The position numbers were made by a program, and so were the translations under genes. This document shows positions 8,955-17,698 of a stretch of 64,000 nucleotides of DNA, in pieces; the first letter of the stretch is position 1; each line of letters opens with the position of its first letter. The notes beneath the pieces were generated by a model, which was given only the letters and a program-made list of their open reading frames with translations, was not told the DNA's origin and ran no database searches. The DNA comes from Planctomycetota bacterium (GTDB lineage Bacteria; Planctomycetota; PUPC01; JACPCR01). The stretch is taken from NCBI GenBank assembly GCA_027625095.1, contig JAQBXN010000024.1, forward strand, positions 1 to 64,000, given 5' to 3'.

Positions 8955-9071
8955 AATAAGAATCGTTCAGGAATCCCTCTCACCCTCGGGCTTGGAATCC
9001 TCTTCATCATCAAAATCCAGAAGACTTTCGTCTCTGAATTCCTCGTCTTCAACCAAAATTTTTTCACCCAT
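8955..9071 (-). pseudogene. N-terminal part of the same regulator, cut by UGA
   Basis: ATG at 9071 opens a frame of 34 acidic residues (MGEKILVEDEEF and onward to GERDS), then TGA at 8969-8967, then TILI leading without frame change into VDDEPE. Related regulators commonly carry an acidic leader followed by W-K/T-ILIVDDE, so the TGA stands where TGG (Trp) is expected. A single change at 8967 would restore the gene. A ribosome site (GGCGAGAAAG) precedes the ATG, so the full gene was 7662-9071. Mutation, sequencing error or readthrough are possible; other genes here end in TGA, so a global code change is not supported. Confidence 0.75.
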
Positions 9072-9208
9072 AGGCTTTCTCGCCTTGCTCCCCAAACGAG
9101 CGGATAATATCCATTCGAGAACTGGGGACAAGCAATCCGGCCCCGCACTGCGATGCTTCGCGGAACTGCGTAAAATGACCTTCTAATTCCATGCAACGGC
9201 CACTATTC

Positions 9209-9715
9209 ATGTCATACCTGATCGACGGCTACAACGTCATTTATGCGGATGATGAGCTTGCGAAGCTCATGAAGGACGGGCTGCTTGAACGGGCGAGAGA
9301 GGAGTTGATGCGGCTCCTGGTGCAATTCAAGGCGGCCACCGGCCAAAAGGTATCCGTGGTCTTTGACGGTTCATCTCCATACGGCGGATTATCCTCCGAT
9401 GCACGTATGGGGATAAGAATGATCTTTTCAAGGAAGCCGGAAAAGGCGGATGACATCATCATGGAAGAGATCGTCCGTGAATCTAACCCGGCACAACTGA
9501 TGGTGGTGAGCAGCGACCGGGAGATCCAAAAGCAGGCGATGGAGTTTCGAGCCCAAACGCTCGACGCTGATTCCTTTCTCAATCTTATGGAGCGCATACT
9601 GAGGCCACAGACTGAACAAAAACCGTTGGAGCCAGGAGAGAAATACGGCAAGCCAATCTCTCAGAGGGAAATCGACCAGTGGCTGGAAATCTTCGGAGAC
9701 CTGAGTGAAGACTGA
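9209..9715 (+). CDS. NYN-domain (YacP/Rae1-like) nuclease
   Basis: A 168-residue protein beginning SYLIDGYNVIY, the hallmark of NYN domains, whose first aspartate binds metal. Further acidic positions appear in VVFDGSSPYGG, KADDIIMEEI and MVVSSDREIQ, consistent with a PIN-like ribonuclease core. The family includes Bacillus Rae1/YacP, a ribosome-associated endoribonuclease, but the target here is unknown. I place the start at the second ATG, since homology starts at the next residue; an ATG at 9191 would add six residues. The 3' end overlaps the VanZ-like gene by 11 bases. Confidence 0.85.
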   Translation: MSYLIDGYNVIYADDELAKLMKDGLLERAREELMRLLVQFKAATGQKVSVVFDGSSPYGGLSSDARMGIRMIFSRKPEKADDIIMEEIVRESNPAQLMVVSSDREIQKQAMEFRAQTLDADSFLNLMERILRPQTEQKPLEPGEKYGKPISQREIDQWLEIFGDLSED

Positions 9716-10073
9716 GCGTCCCAATCTTCGAATATGGATACTCGCGTGTTACTGGGGAGTCCTGTTTACCTTAACAACTGTCCCAGCCACTTGGCTCGGT
9801 GAGGGGGCGCCCACAAGGGGCACAGATAAACTTGCGCATTTGATGTCATACGCGCTTTTGGCATTCCTCTATCTTTGGGCCCGGCGCGCAAGAGCCAGAA
9901 CAGAAATGTTTCAAGCATCGCTAGTCCTGATTGCTTATGCCGCATTTGATGAACTGCATCAACCTTTCTTCGGCCGCTCATGCGAGCTTGCCGACTTCAT
10001 TGCTGATGGACTTGGTATTGGTCTGGGTGTCGGTATCCGGATCATTTTCTCTCAGCAATCGTCTAAGCTCTAA
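9705..10073 (+). CDS. VanZ-like membrane protein
   Basis: A 122-residue small membrane protein with about four hydrophobic segments. The VanZ-family landmarks are present: DKLAHLMSYALLAF, then AFDELHQPFFGR, then ELADFIADGLGIGLG. It starts with GTG inside the end of the NYN gene, implying translational coupling. The family role is poorly defined; VanZ itself gives low-level teicoplanin resistance, but most members are simply envelope proteins. The FxsA gene follows 4 bases later. Confidence 0.88.
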   Translation: MKTERPNLRIWILACYWGVLFTLTTVPATWLGEGAPTRGTDKLAHLMSYALLAFLYLWARRARARTEMFQASLVLIAYAAFDELHQPFFGRSCELADFIADGLGIGLGVGIRIIFSQQSSKL

Positions 10074-10077
10074 GCCG

Positions 10078-10455
10078 ATGTTCTTGAAACTTCTTTGTCT
10101 GTTCATCGTTATTCCTCTCGTCGAGCTCTACCTGCTCCTCTCCATTGGCAAGGCAACGGATTCGCTCCTGCTTCCGATAGGAATGGTTCTCTTGACTGCA
10201 GTGGTCGGAGCCACACTGGTAAAGGCACAAGGCAAGAAGGCATTTGATGATATCAAGGCTGAGCTTTCGATCGGCAGCTTGCCCGGAGACGCGCTGCTGG
10301 ATGGGCTCTTGATTCTAATGGCCGGGGCTCTGTTCCTTACACCCGGGCTGCTCACGGATTTGCTGGCTATAACCCTGGCCCTGCCAATAACTCGAAGCTT
10401 CTACCGAGCGCGGCTGAAGGGTTGGTGCAAGAAGAAAATCACTATGAATGTCTAG
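10078..10455 (+). CDS. fxsA: FxsA family membrane protein
   Basis: A 125-residue cytoplasmic-membrane protein matching FxsA: an N-terminal helix ending PLVELYLLLSIG, a second helix with GMVLLTAVVGATLVKAQG, and a third with LFLTPGLLTDLLAITL, then a basic tail. The family is known from E. coli FxsA, whose overproduction relieves F-plasmid exclusion of phage T7; the normal function is unclear. The start was placed at MFLKLL, 4 bases after the VanZ stop; the longer open frame upstream overlaps VanZ and has no similarity. It is the last gene of a three-gene operon. Confidence 0.87.
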   Translation: MFLKLLCLFIVIPLVELYLLLSIGKATDSLLLPIGMVLLTAVVGATLVKAQGKKAFDDIKAELSIGSLPGDALLDGLLILMAGALFLTPGLLTDLLAITLALPITRSFYRARLKGWCKKKITMNV

Positions 10456-11314
10456 CCTTGGCGCTTCACAGGCTTCCACCGGATGGAATTGGCAGACGAG
10501 CCGCGGACACCGCGCTTGGATGGCCGGAAAATGTGCTGAATATCATTCGCAGAAAGTGCGATTCGAAGGCTGCAAGAGAAGAGTTTTTCAATTACGGGGA
10601 TTTAAAAAATTTGACACTACACGCAGGATTTAAAAGCGGTCATCGTCAGGAATGCTATCCGTCATATCCATCAAACGTGTCAGACATAATTTGACTAAAA
10701 TTCATGCTCAACATGGCCTTGTTGCAAGCTCTGCTGTGAATACTTATGACGGAAGCACATGGCATGAGGCGGATCTCATGAGCGTGCTGAATAGAAAAGA
10801 GTTAGGGGCAAATCTGAACGATGAGTTCTGTCTCAAACTCAGCATAAATTTAGCTTGACTTCCAGGAATGAAACGTTAAATTCATCGGCCATTGGAGACA
10901 AGAATGTTCTTTTGACAATGAAATTGGGGACAGCGACGGTTGTCCCTGTATAGGCCCTGCAATGTTCCACATCGCCGCCATCCCGTTGCAGGGTCTTCCG
11001 GTCCTGCCTAGCAGGACCCTCGGCCCTGCAATGTTCCACATCGCCGCCATCCCGTTGCAGGGCCACTTTTTTGGCCCCATTTTTTGGCCATATCCACTGC
11101 GGCAGTTACTCAATTTCGGTCCTGATGAACAGCCAAGTCCCGTGGCGGGCTTCCGTCACTTTGGAAGAAGGCTTGAAACTTCTTCGGATCGTTTGGCAAA
11201 AGGTTGCTGGTGACAAATCTGAGGCTCAATCCCCATTTCGCTACGCGTGGACTCATGGGAGCGGCGTGGTCTCCTGAAAATTCACAATAGTCCGTTTACC
11301 AAAACTCAAATTCA
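10456..11314. other. Long intergenic region without a recognisable gene
   Basis: About 860 bases between fxsA and an oxidoreductase gene, both on the plus strand. Short open frames occur but none resembles a protein family. The middle (10580-10930) is visibly more AT-rich. A promoter-like pair, TTGACT at 10855 and TAAATT after a 16-base spacer, points rightward. GGGACA/TGTCCC near 10929-10946 can form a hairpin, followed by the 41-bp repeat element at 10953-11062. The stretch looks like the site of an inserted or decayed element. Confidence 0.6.
10953..11062. repeat. 41-bp direct repeat pair with palindromic spacer
   Basis: Two identical 41-bp copies (10953-10993 and 11022-11062) are separated by 28 bp. 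Each copy starts with CCCTGCAA, after GG, and ends with TTGCAGGG, so each can fold into an 8-bp-stem hairpin. The spacer contains GGTCCTGC-CTA-GCAGGACC, itself an 8-bp-stem hairpin. The hairpin-hairpin-hairpin arrangement resembles a REP/BIME-type element. Perfect identity of the copies suggests recent duplication. Confidence 0.9.
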
Positions 11315-12382
11315 ATGGATAAAGCTAACAAGCTGAAGATCGCAGTTGCCGGTGGGGCTGGCGTATGGGGACGACACTACCTCAAAACTTTTTCTGAACA
11401 TCCACGATGCGAGGTCGTAGCTCTCGTCGATCAATCGGATCGGAGGGATCGATTTGCTCAACATTATGAAGTGCCTCTAGTTTTCGACACTGTCGAGGAA
11501 CTCTTAACTGATCACACTCCGGACATAGTCGCCAACATTCTTCCAGTGGAGGCAGCGCCTGCTGCGGTAATGGCCTGTGCTGAAGCTGGAGTAAAAGTCG
11601 TCTGCTGCGAGAAACCAATTGCAGTTCAGCTCTCGGTAGCGGATCAGATGGTCAAGGTGTGCCGTGACAAGGGTATCCCTTTCGGTTGCGGAACGGCCTA
11701 CTTTGAAGTCCCGCACTTTGTCGAGCTCATTGAATGGTTGCGTGTAGGAAAGATCGGCGACTTGGTTTCCGTTTCTATTCCGGGCGGGCTTCTACTCGAG
11801 GTTTCGGGCGCGGGCTGTGTTGTTCTGACCATGCTGAGGGCTATCACCGGCCTGGAGGTGGACTGGGTAGAAGGGCTGACAGAGCATGCAAGGGATTCCC
11901 AGAACGACGAAGACTGCGGCTGTTATGGTTGGCTTGGACTTTCCAACGGGCTGGTATGCAACGTAGTCAAGCCGCGGCCAGCGCATTGGCCGCGGAGCAA
12001 GGTCTTCCTGGAGTACAGTGACGGTTATCTGTGGCTCGGTGGCGATCCGGTGATCATTAAGAGAAAGGGGGTAGCGAGTGAGCCAGTCGTGCCGAAGTTC
12101 ATGCAGGAGCCGCTGCCTGAAGACAGCTTTCTGCTACCGGTGGAGCGTCTGATTTCAGCCTTTGACACAGGAGAGGAAGCCATTTGCAGCGGACACGATT
12201 ATCGTCAGGCGCTGGAGATCGCCTGTGCGCTGAAACTCTCTGCAAAAGAAGGCGGACGCCGGGTAATGTTGCCGCTGCAAGATCGTTCTGTTCAGATATT
12301 ACCGGCTCTGTGGAGGAGAAAGGGAGGTGATGTTGCCGGATGGCGTCATATCGGCAGGGATTCTGCGCCCGACGTGGTGTGA
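11315..12382 (+). CDS. Gfo/Idh/MocA family oxidoreductase
   Basis: A 355-residue NAD(P)-dependent sugar or cyclitol dehydrogenase-like protein. The Rossmann fold begins KIAVAGGAGVWGRHYL, and the family motif E-K-P appears in CCEKPIAVQLS near residue 99. The C-terminal alpha/beta domain is present but the usual H-x-x-D-like catalytic text is weak, so the exact reaction is unclear. It is convergent with the GH5-like gene, with 26 bases between stops, and preceded by the long gene-free region, so it is probably transcribed alone. It is one of four Gfo/Idh genes in the window. Confidence 0.88.
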   Translation: MDKANKLKIAVAGGAGVWGRHYLKTFSEHPRCEVVALVDQSDRRDRFAQHYEVPLVFDTVEELLTDHTPDIVANILPVEAAPAAVMACAEAGVKVVCCEKPIAVQLSVADQMVKVCRDKGIPFGCGTAYFEVPHFVELIEWLRVGKIGDLVSVSIPGGLLLEVSGAGCVVLTMLRAITGLEVDWVEGLTEHARDSQNDEDCGCYGWLGLSNGLVCNVVKPRPAHWPRSKVFLEYSDGYLWLGGDPVIIKRKGVASEPVVPKFMQEPLPEDSFLLPVERLISAFDTGEEAICSGHDYRQALEIACALKLSAKEGGRRVMLPLQDRSVQILPALWRRKGGDVAGWRHIGRDSAPDVV

Positions 12383-12408
12383 AGAAAAAACAGAGTGTCT
12401 GACACCAG

Positions 12409-15078
12409 CTATTGCTTCTTGCGCACCAGCTTTACTGCAACATCACGTACGACTGACGGAAGTTCCACTTTTCCTGAACTACCCCGGAAGGAAGTCGTCG
12501 ATAACATCTCGCCCAAGGTGGTGTTGTATACCGATGCTTCCCAATCTCCGTAAGTCAGGCCCCTGACGTTCAGAACTCCTTTTATCACGCTGGCAGAGCC
12601 GATCCCCCAGTGGCGGGCGTAGTAAATATTCTCCTGCACCGTGAGCCACAGCAGCACCATATCCGGCCCGGCGATGCCGTATCCTCCGAGGCTCTCCTCG
12701 CCACCGGTGCGATAGTTCTCGAGCACGTAAGCAACCTTGATCCAGTCATGCCCGTGGTTATCGACCACGATCATATGTTTACCTGCCGGCACGTTTATTC
12801 GATAGACCTTGTTGTAGCGATACTGCGAGCCCACCGAGGGATCCTGATCTTCGAATGCCTGCTGTAACGTCACTTCGTTATCAAGGGAAATGCGCAGATC
12901 CGAAGGATTAAAATTTGAAACTTCGGTGACGATGACTCCGAACGTTCCATCAACCGCGTAATCTACATGAAAGATTTGCGGGTTGTGCAGTTTCGGATTT
13001 GACGTGATCCCGTGAATGGTCTCCGCACGCAAAACTGGCCCAACGATGGAGCCGTCACGATTAACCGTATATTCCTGCGGGGCGTTGAACGGCGCGGAAT
13101 CGAATGCAGTCTGATCTGGCTGTATGAACACAGAGCCGAGATCTTTATTCGATACTATGCCCTGGACGTTCCAATTGGAGTAGGGTTCGAAGCCCTGCCC
13201 GGCGAAATCAATGTCCTTCGTAAAGGTGCTGATTCCTGTGAAACGGTTATAGAGCATGAACGGTTGAATGTGATGGTCCCACCACCACGGCATAGGTGAG
13301 CCGGCGGCGCCAGACATCGTAGCAGCCCAGAGTGAGTTGTGGATGAACAGCCCGTCGGGATCGAGGTTGCGGGCGGCCTCTTTATGCAGGCCAAACTCGG
13401 AGAGCATGACCGGCCGGCCATCGCTCCTGAATTCATTGACCGCGGTGTTCGCCTCTTTGCTGAAAGAGCGCCAGCGGTGATAGCGATGGGCTTGCACAAA
13501 ATCCAGGCTCCCGACACGCCACACAGGGGAGTCATGTTCGGCAAGTCCGGCGATGCTGGTGGAGACCAGGCGCGGATAGGAATCATTCTTCTTCAGGAAC
13601 GCGGTCATCTGGCTGTGCCAGTCCATGATACTGCGCTTATGAAAACGATACGGGTCGGTCAGCCCCACCTCGTTGAAAAGTTCCCACGCCACCAGACTTG
13701 GGCTGCCTCCGTAGCGGGCGATCAGATATCTGAGGCGGTTCTGGTAAGCCTGCTGTGCGACAGCGCGGTCAAAAAAGTCTTCCGGTGCTTTACAGGGCCC
13801 GCCGTTTTCCGCGTTGTAAGGATTCACCGGCCAGGATTCGTCGGCCTTGAGGGCGCCGTGGTAATCGAGGCAAAGAAGAATCTTGAGTCCGTATTTTTCG
13901 CAGAGTTGGAATACATAATCCATTTTGGCCGCAGCCTCCTGGTTGTAGTCACCTACCTTCTGCCATTCGAGCTCGAAATTCCAGGGGCACATCCAGAGGC
14001 GCACCAGGTTGCCCCCGCCGGCTGCGAATTGTTTCAGATAGATCTCATACTGAACAGGGTCAGCCCAGCAGACATTCAGGCCGACAGGAAAGAATGATTT
14101 TCCATCCATGGTTTCAAAATAACGCCTGTTGCGAGGGCTCACCCGCAGCAGCGACGTACGTTCAGAAGCCTCGGCAAGAAGCGTCAATTGGTTTGATTTT
14201 GCCCAATTCGATGGGCTCTCGGCAAGAACTTGAATCCTGTGTTCCCCCGCCTTTCTTGGAAAAAAGCGAACACACCACTGCCCTTCGCCGTACGCCTTCC
14301 AAGTGCTGGTCTCCGAATCTTGAGGGAGTCTGATACGTAAACGTGCCCACTGGCTGGGCACAATCGAGCCGGCCTCAGCGGTGAAGTCTTCCGAATGCAT
14401 CCCGTGCGGCCGGCTGTCGACAGTGACGCGCAGGCTGCACTTCTCTACGTCAGTATCGAGCATGACGCTAAACTCGAGATCGTCGAACTCATTCCAGTCA
14501 CCCTTCCCCAATTCGAATACCGCCCCGGGTGAAACTTCGCCTTCGCCGGTCTTGATACTGACGGCGAGACTGCTCTGTCCTTCCTGCTTTTTCTCTTTGC
14601 TCAGGGCCAGTTGGCCGCCGCTAGCATTCCAGCCATTGATGGTCTCGGCGTTGCTGAGTGGAATTCGCTTACCAGTCTTGGCATTCGATAGGACAAGGTC
14701 ATCGAGGTATAAGGTCACGTCGCGGTTTTTGGGCCAGTCAGTATTTGGCAGCTCAATTCGCACTCGCTTAACGTTTGACCGCAAAGCTTTTGTCTGACGG
14801 CTGGCGATCTCATGTGGCACCATGTAATAGCCGGGGACGACGCGCTTCACGCCATCCGGCTCAGTGATGTTGGCTACGACCCTGAACGAACTGCGGTCAA
14901 ACGGATTCTCGCATTTGCCGGTAATCGGAATGACGATACTCGACGCCGCATTCACCTCGAGTTTTTCGGGAGCGACCAACTCGCCAATCTTGATCGAGGC
15001 ATCTATATCCTCCTCTGTGTAGGCGAGAGAGAATGTGAGAAATAAGAGAATCGATAATGCGCGCGCTTTTGGCGACAT
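12409..15078 (-). CDS. Secreted glycoside hydrolase, GH5-like (clan A)
   Basis: An 889-residue exported protein. An N-terminal signal peptide (ALSILLFLTFSLA) is followed by beta-rich, carbohydrate-binding-like modules to about residue 310, then a TIM-barrel glycosidase that starts at FETMDGKSFFPVGLN. The acid/base glutamate is in WELFNEV (about E470) and the nucleophile in MLSEFG (about E561), the pattern of clan GH-A enzymes such as beta-mannanases and cellulases. A C-terminal beta region follows. Likely role: polysaccharide breakdown outside the inner membrane. The frame is open 34 codons further upstream; the signal peptide fixes this start. The substrate is not determinable. Confidence 0.85.
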   Translation of the reverse strand: MSPKARALSILLFLTFSLAYTEEDIDASIKIGELVAPEKLEVNAASSIVIPITGKCENPFDRSSFRVVANITEPDGVKRVVPGYYMVPHEIASRQTKALRSNVKRVRIELPNTDWPKNRDVTLYLDDLVLSNAKTGKRIPLSNAETINGWNASGGQLALSKEKKQEGQSSLAVSIKTGEGEVSPGAVFELGKGDWNEFDDLEFSVMLDTDVEKCSLRVTVDSRPHGMHSEDFTAEAGSIVPSQWARLRIRLPQDSETSTWKAYGEGQWCVRFFPRKAGEHRIQVLAESPSNWAKSNQLTLLAEASERTSLLRVSPRNRRYFETMDGKSFFPVGLNVCWADPVQYEIYLKQFAAGGGNLVRLWMCPWNFELEWQKVGDYNQEAAAKMDYVFQLCEKYGLKILLCLDYHGALKADESWPVNPYNAENGGPCKAPEDFFDRAVAQQAYQNRLRYLIARYGGSPSLVAWELFNEVGLTDPYRFHKRSIMDWHSQMTAFLKKNDSYPRLVSTSIAGLAEHDSPVWRVGSLDFVQAHRYHRWRSFSKEANTAVNEFRSDGRPVMLSEFGLHKEAARNLDPDGLFIHNSLWAATMSGAAGSPMPWWWDHHIQPFMLYNRFTGISTFTKDIDFAGQGFEPYSNWNVQGIVSNKDLGSVFIQPDQTAFDSAPFNAPQEYTVNRDGSIVGPVLRAETIHGITSNPKLHNPQIFHVDYAVDGTFGVIVTEVSNFNPSDLRISLDNEVTLQQAFEDQDPSVGSQYRYNKVYRINVPAGKHMIVVDNHGHDWIKVAYVLENYRTGGEESLGGYGIAGPDMVLLWLTVQENIYYARHWGIGSASVIKGVLNVRGLTYGDWEASVYNTTLGEMLSTTSFRGSSGKVELPSVVRDVAVKLVRKKQ

Positions 15079-15285
15079 GGATCCGCTCCGAATGGATGTT
15101 CTTGAAACGACCGAGCAGCTTTGTCCGCAAACTGCTAAAGACTGTCCCGATAAATTGAACTTGTCTACCCTCTTTACCAAATTCGAATCAGAGAGACAAT
15201 AATCCTCAGCGATTCAATTACTCAAGAGGGGACGGGCAAAGCGATCAAGAGTTCTTCAGTTCTGGCAGCTGCGCTTCGCAATGCG

Positions 15286-16395
15286 TCACTCCTCTGCTGC
15301 CTTTTCGTCCTCACCTTCCTGCTTCGCTTTTCGCAGGGCATGCCTGCCGGCTCTCTCGAGAAGTGCAGTCAGCAGCAGGAATCCACCCACCTGGACGACA
15401 ACCAATCCAGCCTCCAGCGATTCGAGTCGTCCGGCCAGTGCGGCGCTAACACCGCAACAGAAAGTCAAGAGATAAATCACCAGCACTGCATCGCGTACCG
15501 TAAAACCCAGCCCTACCAGCCGATGGGAAAGGTGGTTCTTGTCCCCCTGAAAAATCGAGACGCCGTTCTTTACTCTGATCCAGACTACGCTGAACGAATC
15601 GTAAAGCGGCACCGCCATCATCAGCAGCGGCAGCGCTGCAGCAACGACATTACCTGATCCGAAAGTTGTGAAGGTGCAGACGGTGGAAAGCACTGCGACG
15701 AAATACCCCAGGAAAAGGCTACCCGAATCCCCCATAAAAATGGAGGCCGGAGGAAAATTGAACAGCAGAAAGCCAAGCAGCGAGCCCATGAAACCGATCA
15801 ACAGAACGCACAGGAAATACTGCGGCGGTTCGGCGGTCATTGCGACCCATAACAGAACTCCGCTCACGATAAAGGCAACCCCCGCGCTGAGTCCGTCCAT
15901 GTTATCCATCAGGTTGAACGAGTTCGTAATCCCGACAATCCAGAGCGAGGTAAACGCAACCGGCATCCATGCATAGGGCGCAAAAAAGGTCACCTGCACA
16001 TCGTCAGTAAATAAGAAAAGCCCGGTTGCCACCCCGAACTCAACCGCCAGTCGAAGCCAAACGGGTAACCCCTTGATGTCATCCAGGAAACCAAGAATCA
16101 CCAGTACGAGGCCGCCAAGCAAAACCATCAGGATGGTACGACCGTGCCGGAAGAGTTCCTCTCCAACCGGGCTGCCACCGTCGTGCGAAAACCAGAAATA
16201 GGCGGCGATAATACTCAGCGCGGTGCCAGCAAAAATTGCCATCCCACCGCCTTTCGGTGTAGGCCGTTTAGAAAATCGGCCTTCCCGAGGAACATCAATC
16301 AACCCAAGCCTGTAAGCGAATCGACGCACAGCGAAGGTGAGAATCGCAGACAGTACAAGTGCCAGAAGGCCTAGCAGAATGGATGCGATAAGCAA
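15286..16395 (-). CDS. MraY/WecA/TagO-family phospho-sugar transferase
   Basis: A 369-residue polytopic inner-membrane enzyme that would move a sugar-1-phosphate from a UDP-sugar to polyprenyl phosphate, starting a surface glycan. Motifs are in the family order: VPREGRFSKRPTPKGGG near 36, the DDxxD-like LGFLDDIKGLP near 101, NSFNLMDNMDGL near 158, FMGDSGSLFLGY near 220 and the cytosolic HLSHRL near 284. The WecA/TagO branch is favoured over MraY because of the KRPTPKGGG and DNMDGL forms and the lack of a murein cluster nearby. The C-terminus is a basic/acidic tail. It is downstream of a structured intergenic region. Confidence 0.9.
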   Translation of the reverse strand: MLIASILLGLLALVLSAILTFAVRRFAYRLGLIDVPREGRFSKRPTPKGGGMAIFAGTALSIIAAYFWFSHDGGSPVGEELFRHGRTILMVLLGGLVLVILGFLDDIKGLPVWLRLAVEFGVATGLFLFTDDVQVTFFAPYAWMPVAFTSLWIVGITNSFNLMDNMDGLSAGVAFIVSGVLLWVAMTAEPPQYFLCVLLIGFMGSLLGFLLFNFPPASIFMGDSGSLFLGYFVAVLSTVCTFTTFGSGNVVAAALPLLMMAVPLYDSFSVVWIRVKNGVSIFQGDKNHLSHRLVGLGFTVRDAVLVIYLLTFCCGVSAALAGRLESLEAGLVVVQVGGFLLLTALLERAGRHALRKAKQEGEDEKAAEE

Positions 16396-16710
16396 TGGTA
16401 CAGACAGGCGGGTACGAGGATTTCAAAAGCGAAGAGCGGAGTATAACAGGAGTCGCGCATTCATTGTCCCAAATGCCGCAGGCGGACGACTACTATCTGC
16501 CATTCCATCTGTGGTACAGGGAGAGGAAACCTCCCGAGCGAAGACCTGGGCATCCACATGGTCGAGTTGCCGAAGTTTCATCAGGCAGTCGAAAATCTTG
16601 TCGATCCTCTTTAGAAGTGATTATGCTTTTTGACGAATGGAGAGGAATTGGACCCTTGTAATCTTTCCGCTTCCGCACCGGCTCTCGCGAGCTTGGTCGG
16701 GCAAATCAGG

Positions 16711-16801
16711 CAAGTTACAGCGGCCGTCTTTCCCTGGTCGCGCCGGCACCCGGCAGGGTGCAGGCGCGACCAGGGTGCGCAGCCACATGCCTTGTAACTT
16801 G
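16711..16801. repeat. Large two-tier hairpin
   Basis: An outer stem CAAGTTACA (16711-16719) pairs with TGTAACTTG (16793-16801). Inside it, CCCTGGTCGCGCC (16732-16744) pairs perfectly with GGCGCGACCAGGG (16763-16775), and the top continues GCACCC-GGCA-GGGTGC (16746-16761). The inner stem alone is 19 bp with one mismatch position. No T-run follows. It could be a mobile-element remnant, a REP-type sequence or a structured RNA. Confidence 0.85.
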
Positions 16802-16821
16802 GGAGGAGGGATGGCAGAAAC

Positions 16822-16902
16822 GGAGTTGGAGTAACGGTTTGAACCGGATCTTGGCGCGTCGACAGCAGAGACGACCCGGCATAAAGCCGTGACTCCATCT
16901 CC
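16822..16902. repeat. Imperfect inverted repeat related to the 59231 palindrome
   Basis: GGAGTTGGAGTAACGG at 16822-16837 is matched in inverted form by CCGTGACTCCATCTCC at 16887-16902 (14 of 16 positions). The left arm is identical to the core of each arm of the perfect palindrome at 59231-59280, so the two loci belong to one dispersed family, here with a longer loop. Confidence 0.75.
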
Positions 16903-16945
16903 GGCTTCAGGTGACCGGACTTACCATCTGAGCCGTCTTGCCCCT

Positions 16946-17698
16946 TTAAGCCTTTTCTCGTAGAGCTTTTGTAACTTCTTCATAAATGGCTGAATGTTCA
17001 TCGAAGAATTTTTTGGGATTTAGGTTCTGCTCAACCATCACACGGAAGTGGCGGTACTGCCCTCCCGCAAAGCAGAACGAGTTGGCATTGTTGCACTCTT
17101 CCATCGCTCTGAGTTGTGCGTTGACCAGGTCGCTTGGCCGTGGCTCATGGCCCTTCAACTCTACGGCGGTCTTCATGAACTCATCACGAAGAAAACTGTC
17201 GAGCAGCCGGACAAAAAGTGCCTGTCCGTTGAGTGAACCGTCGGGCGCACGGCATTCTTTGATTGACAGCTCAATGAGTGCATTCTGTTCGTCTTCAGAG
17301 CGCTCGTAGAATTGGTTGGCCAATTCAACAATAACTTCGTCATCCGCGGCGGTATTACCACCTTTCGAAGCAGTGGGTGAACTCTCTTCGGCGCCGGTTT
17401 TGGTTTCTAGGTTTTCATTCTGATCTACTGGTGTTCTGTATCGGCTGCGTTCGAGATGCTTTCGAGTCGCTTCCATTGCCATGCTCAACGTCTGATCCGG
17501 AACACCTTCCACCCGTCGTGATAGCGCAAAAGCGTGGTCGAAATGAGTTTCAATAATGCGGAACAGTTCCTCTGATTTTCGATGAAAAAAGTCTTCAGGA
17601 CACCGGCCCGCGGACCAATCATCAATGAGCCGGTATAGGTCCTTGTTGAAGGTCAGAAAGAGACGCTTGTGAAAAAAGAGGCGAAGGCGGGAAAACAT
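16946..17698 (-). CDS. Protein of unknown function next to mutS
   Basis: A 250-residue, soluble-looking protein I do not recognise. The N-terminus is basic and aromatic (RLRLFFHKRLFLTFNKDLYRL), then a helical segment, a low-complexity acidic/serine linker at about 95-117 (TKTGAEESSPTASKGG), and a helical C-terminal half with several cysteines (ECRAPDG, EECNNANSFCF). No signal peptide or membrane helix. Its ATG directly follows the mutS stop (TAAATG), so it is surely co-transcribed and perhaps translationally coupled with mutS. No function in repair should be assumed from this alone. Confidence 0.75.
   Translation of the reverse strand: MFSRLRLFFHKRLFLTFNKDLYRLIDDWSAGRCPEDFFHRKSEELFRIIETHFDHAFALSRRVEGVPDQTLSMAMEATRKHLERSRYRTPVDQNENLETKTGAEESSPTASKGGNTAADDEVIVELANQFYERSEDEQNALIELSIKECRAPDGSLNGQALFVRLLDSFLRDEFMKTAVELKGHEPRPSDLVNAQLRAMEECNNANSFCFAGGQYRHFRVMVEQNLNPKKFFDEHSAIYEEVTKALREKA

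Larger units (their letters stand above)
16396..16945. other. Gene-free region rich in inverted repeats
   Basis: About 550 bases between the unknown gene next to mutS and the MraY/WecA-type gene, both on the minus strand. No protein-like frame is recognisable. It holds a two-tier hairpin (16711-16801) and an imperfect inverted repeat (16822-16902), described separately. The promoter of the transferase should lie toward 16400-16600, but I see no convincing pair of boxes. Confidence 0.6.

Noticed and set aside
7662-9071. Genome-wide UGA=Trp recoding
   Set aside because: sucA, pdxA, the antitoxin, PilN-like and TPR genes all end at TGA at the expected length; only this gene has an internal TGA.
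10480-10590. tRNA-Leu-like segment (TGGAATTGGCAGACG)
   Set aside because: The D-arm phrase matches tRNA-Leu, but I find no acceptor stem, anticodon stem or T arm that pairs.
10953-11062. CRISPR-like repeat-spacer pair
   Set aside because: Only two repeats, the 28-base spacer is itself a palindrome, repeats are long and no cas gene is near.
12383-12408. Convergent terminator from GTGTCTGACAC
   Set aside because: A 5-bp stem with a one-base loop is too weak to call.
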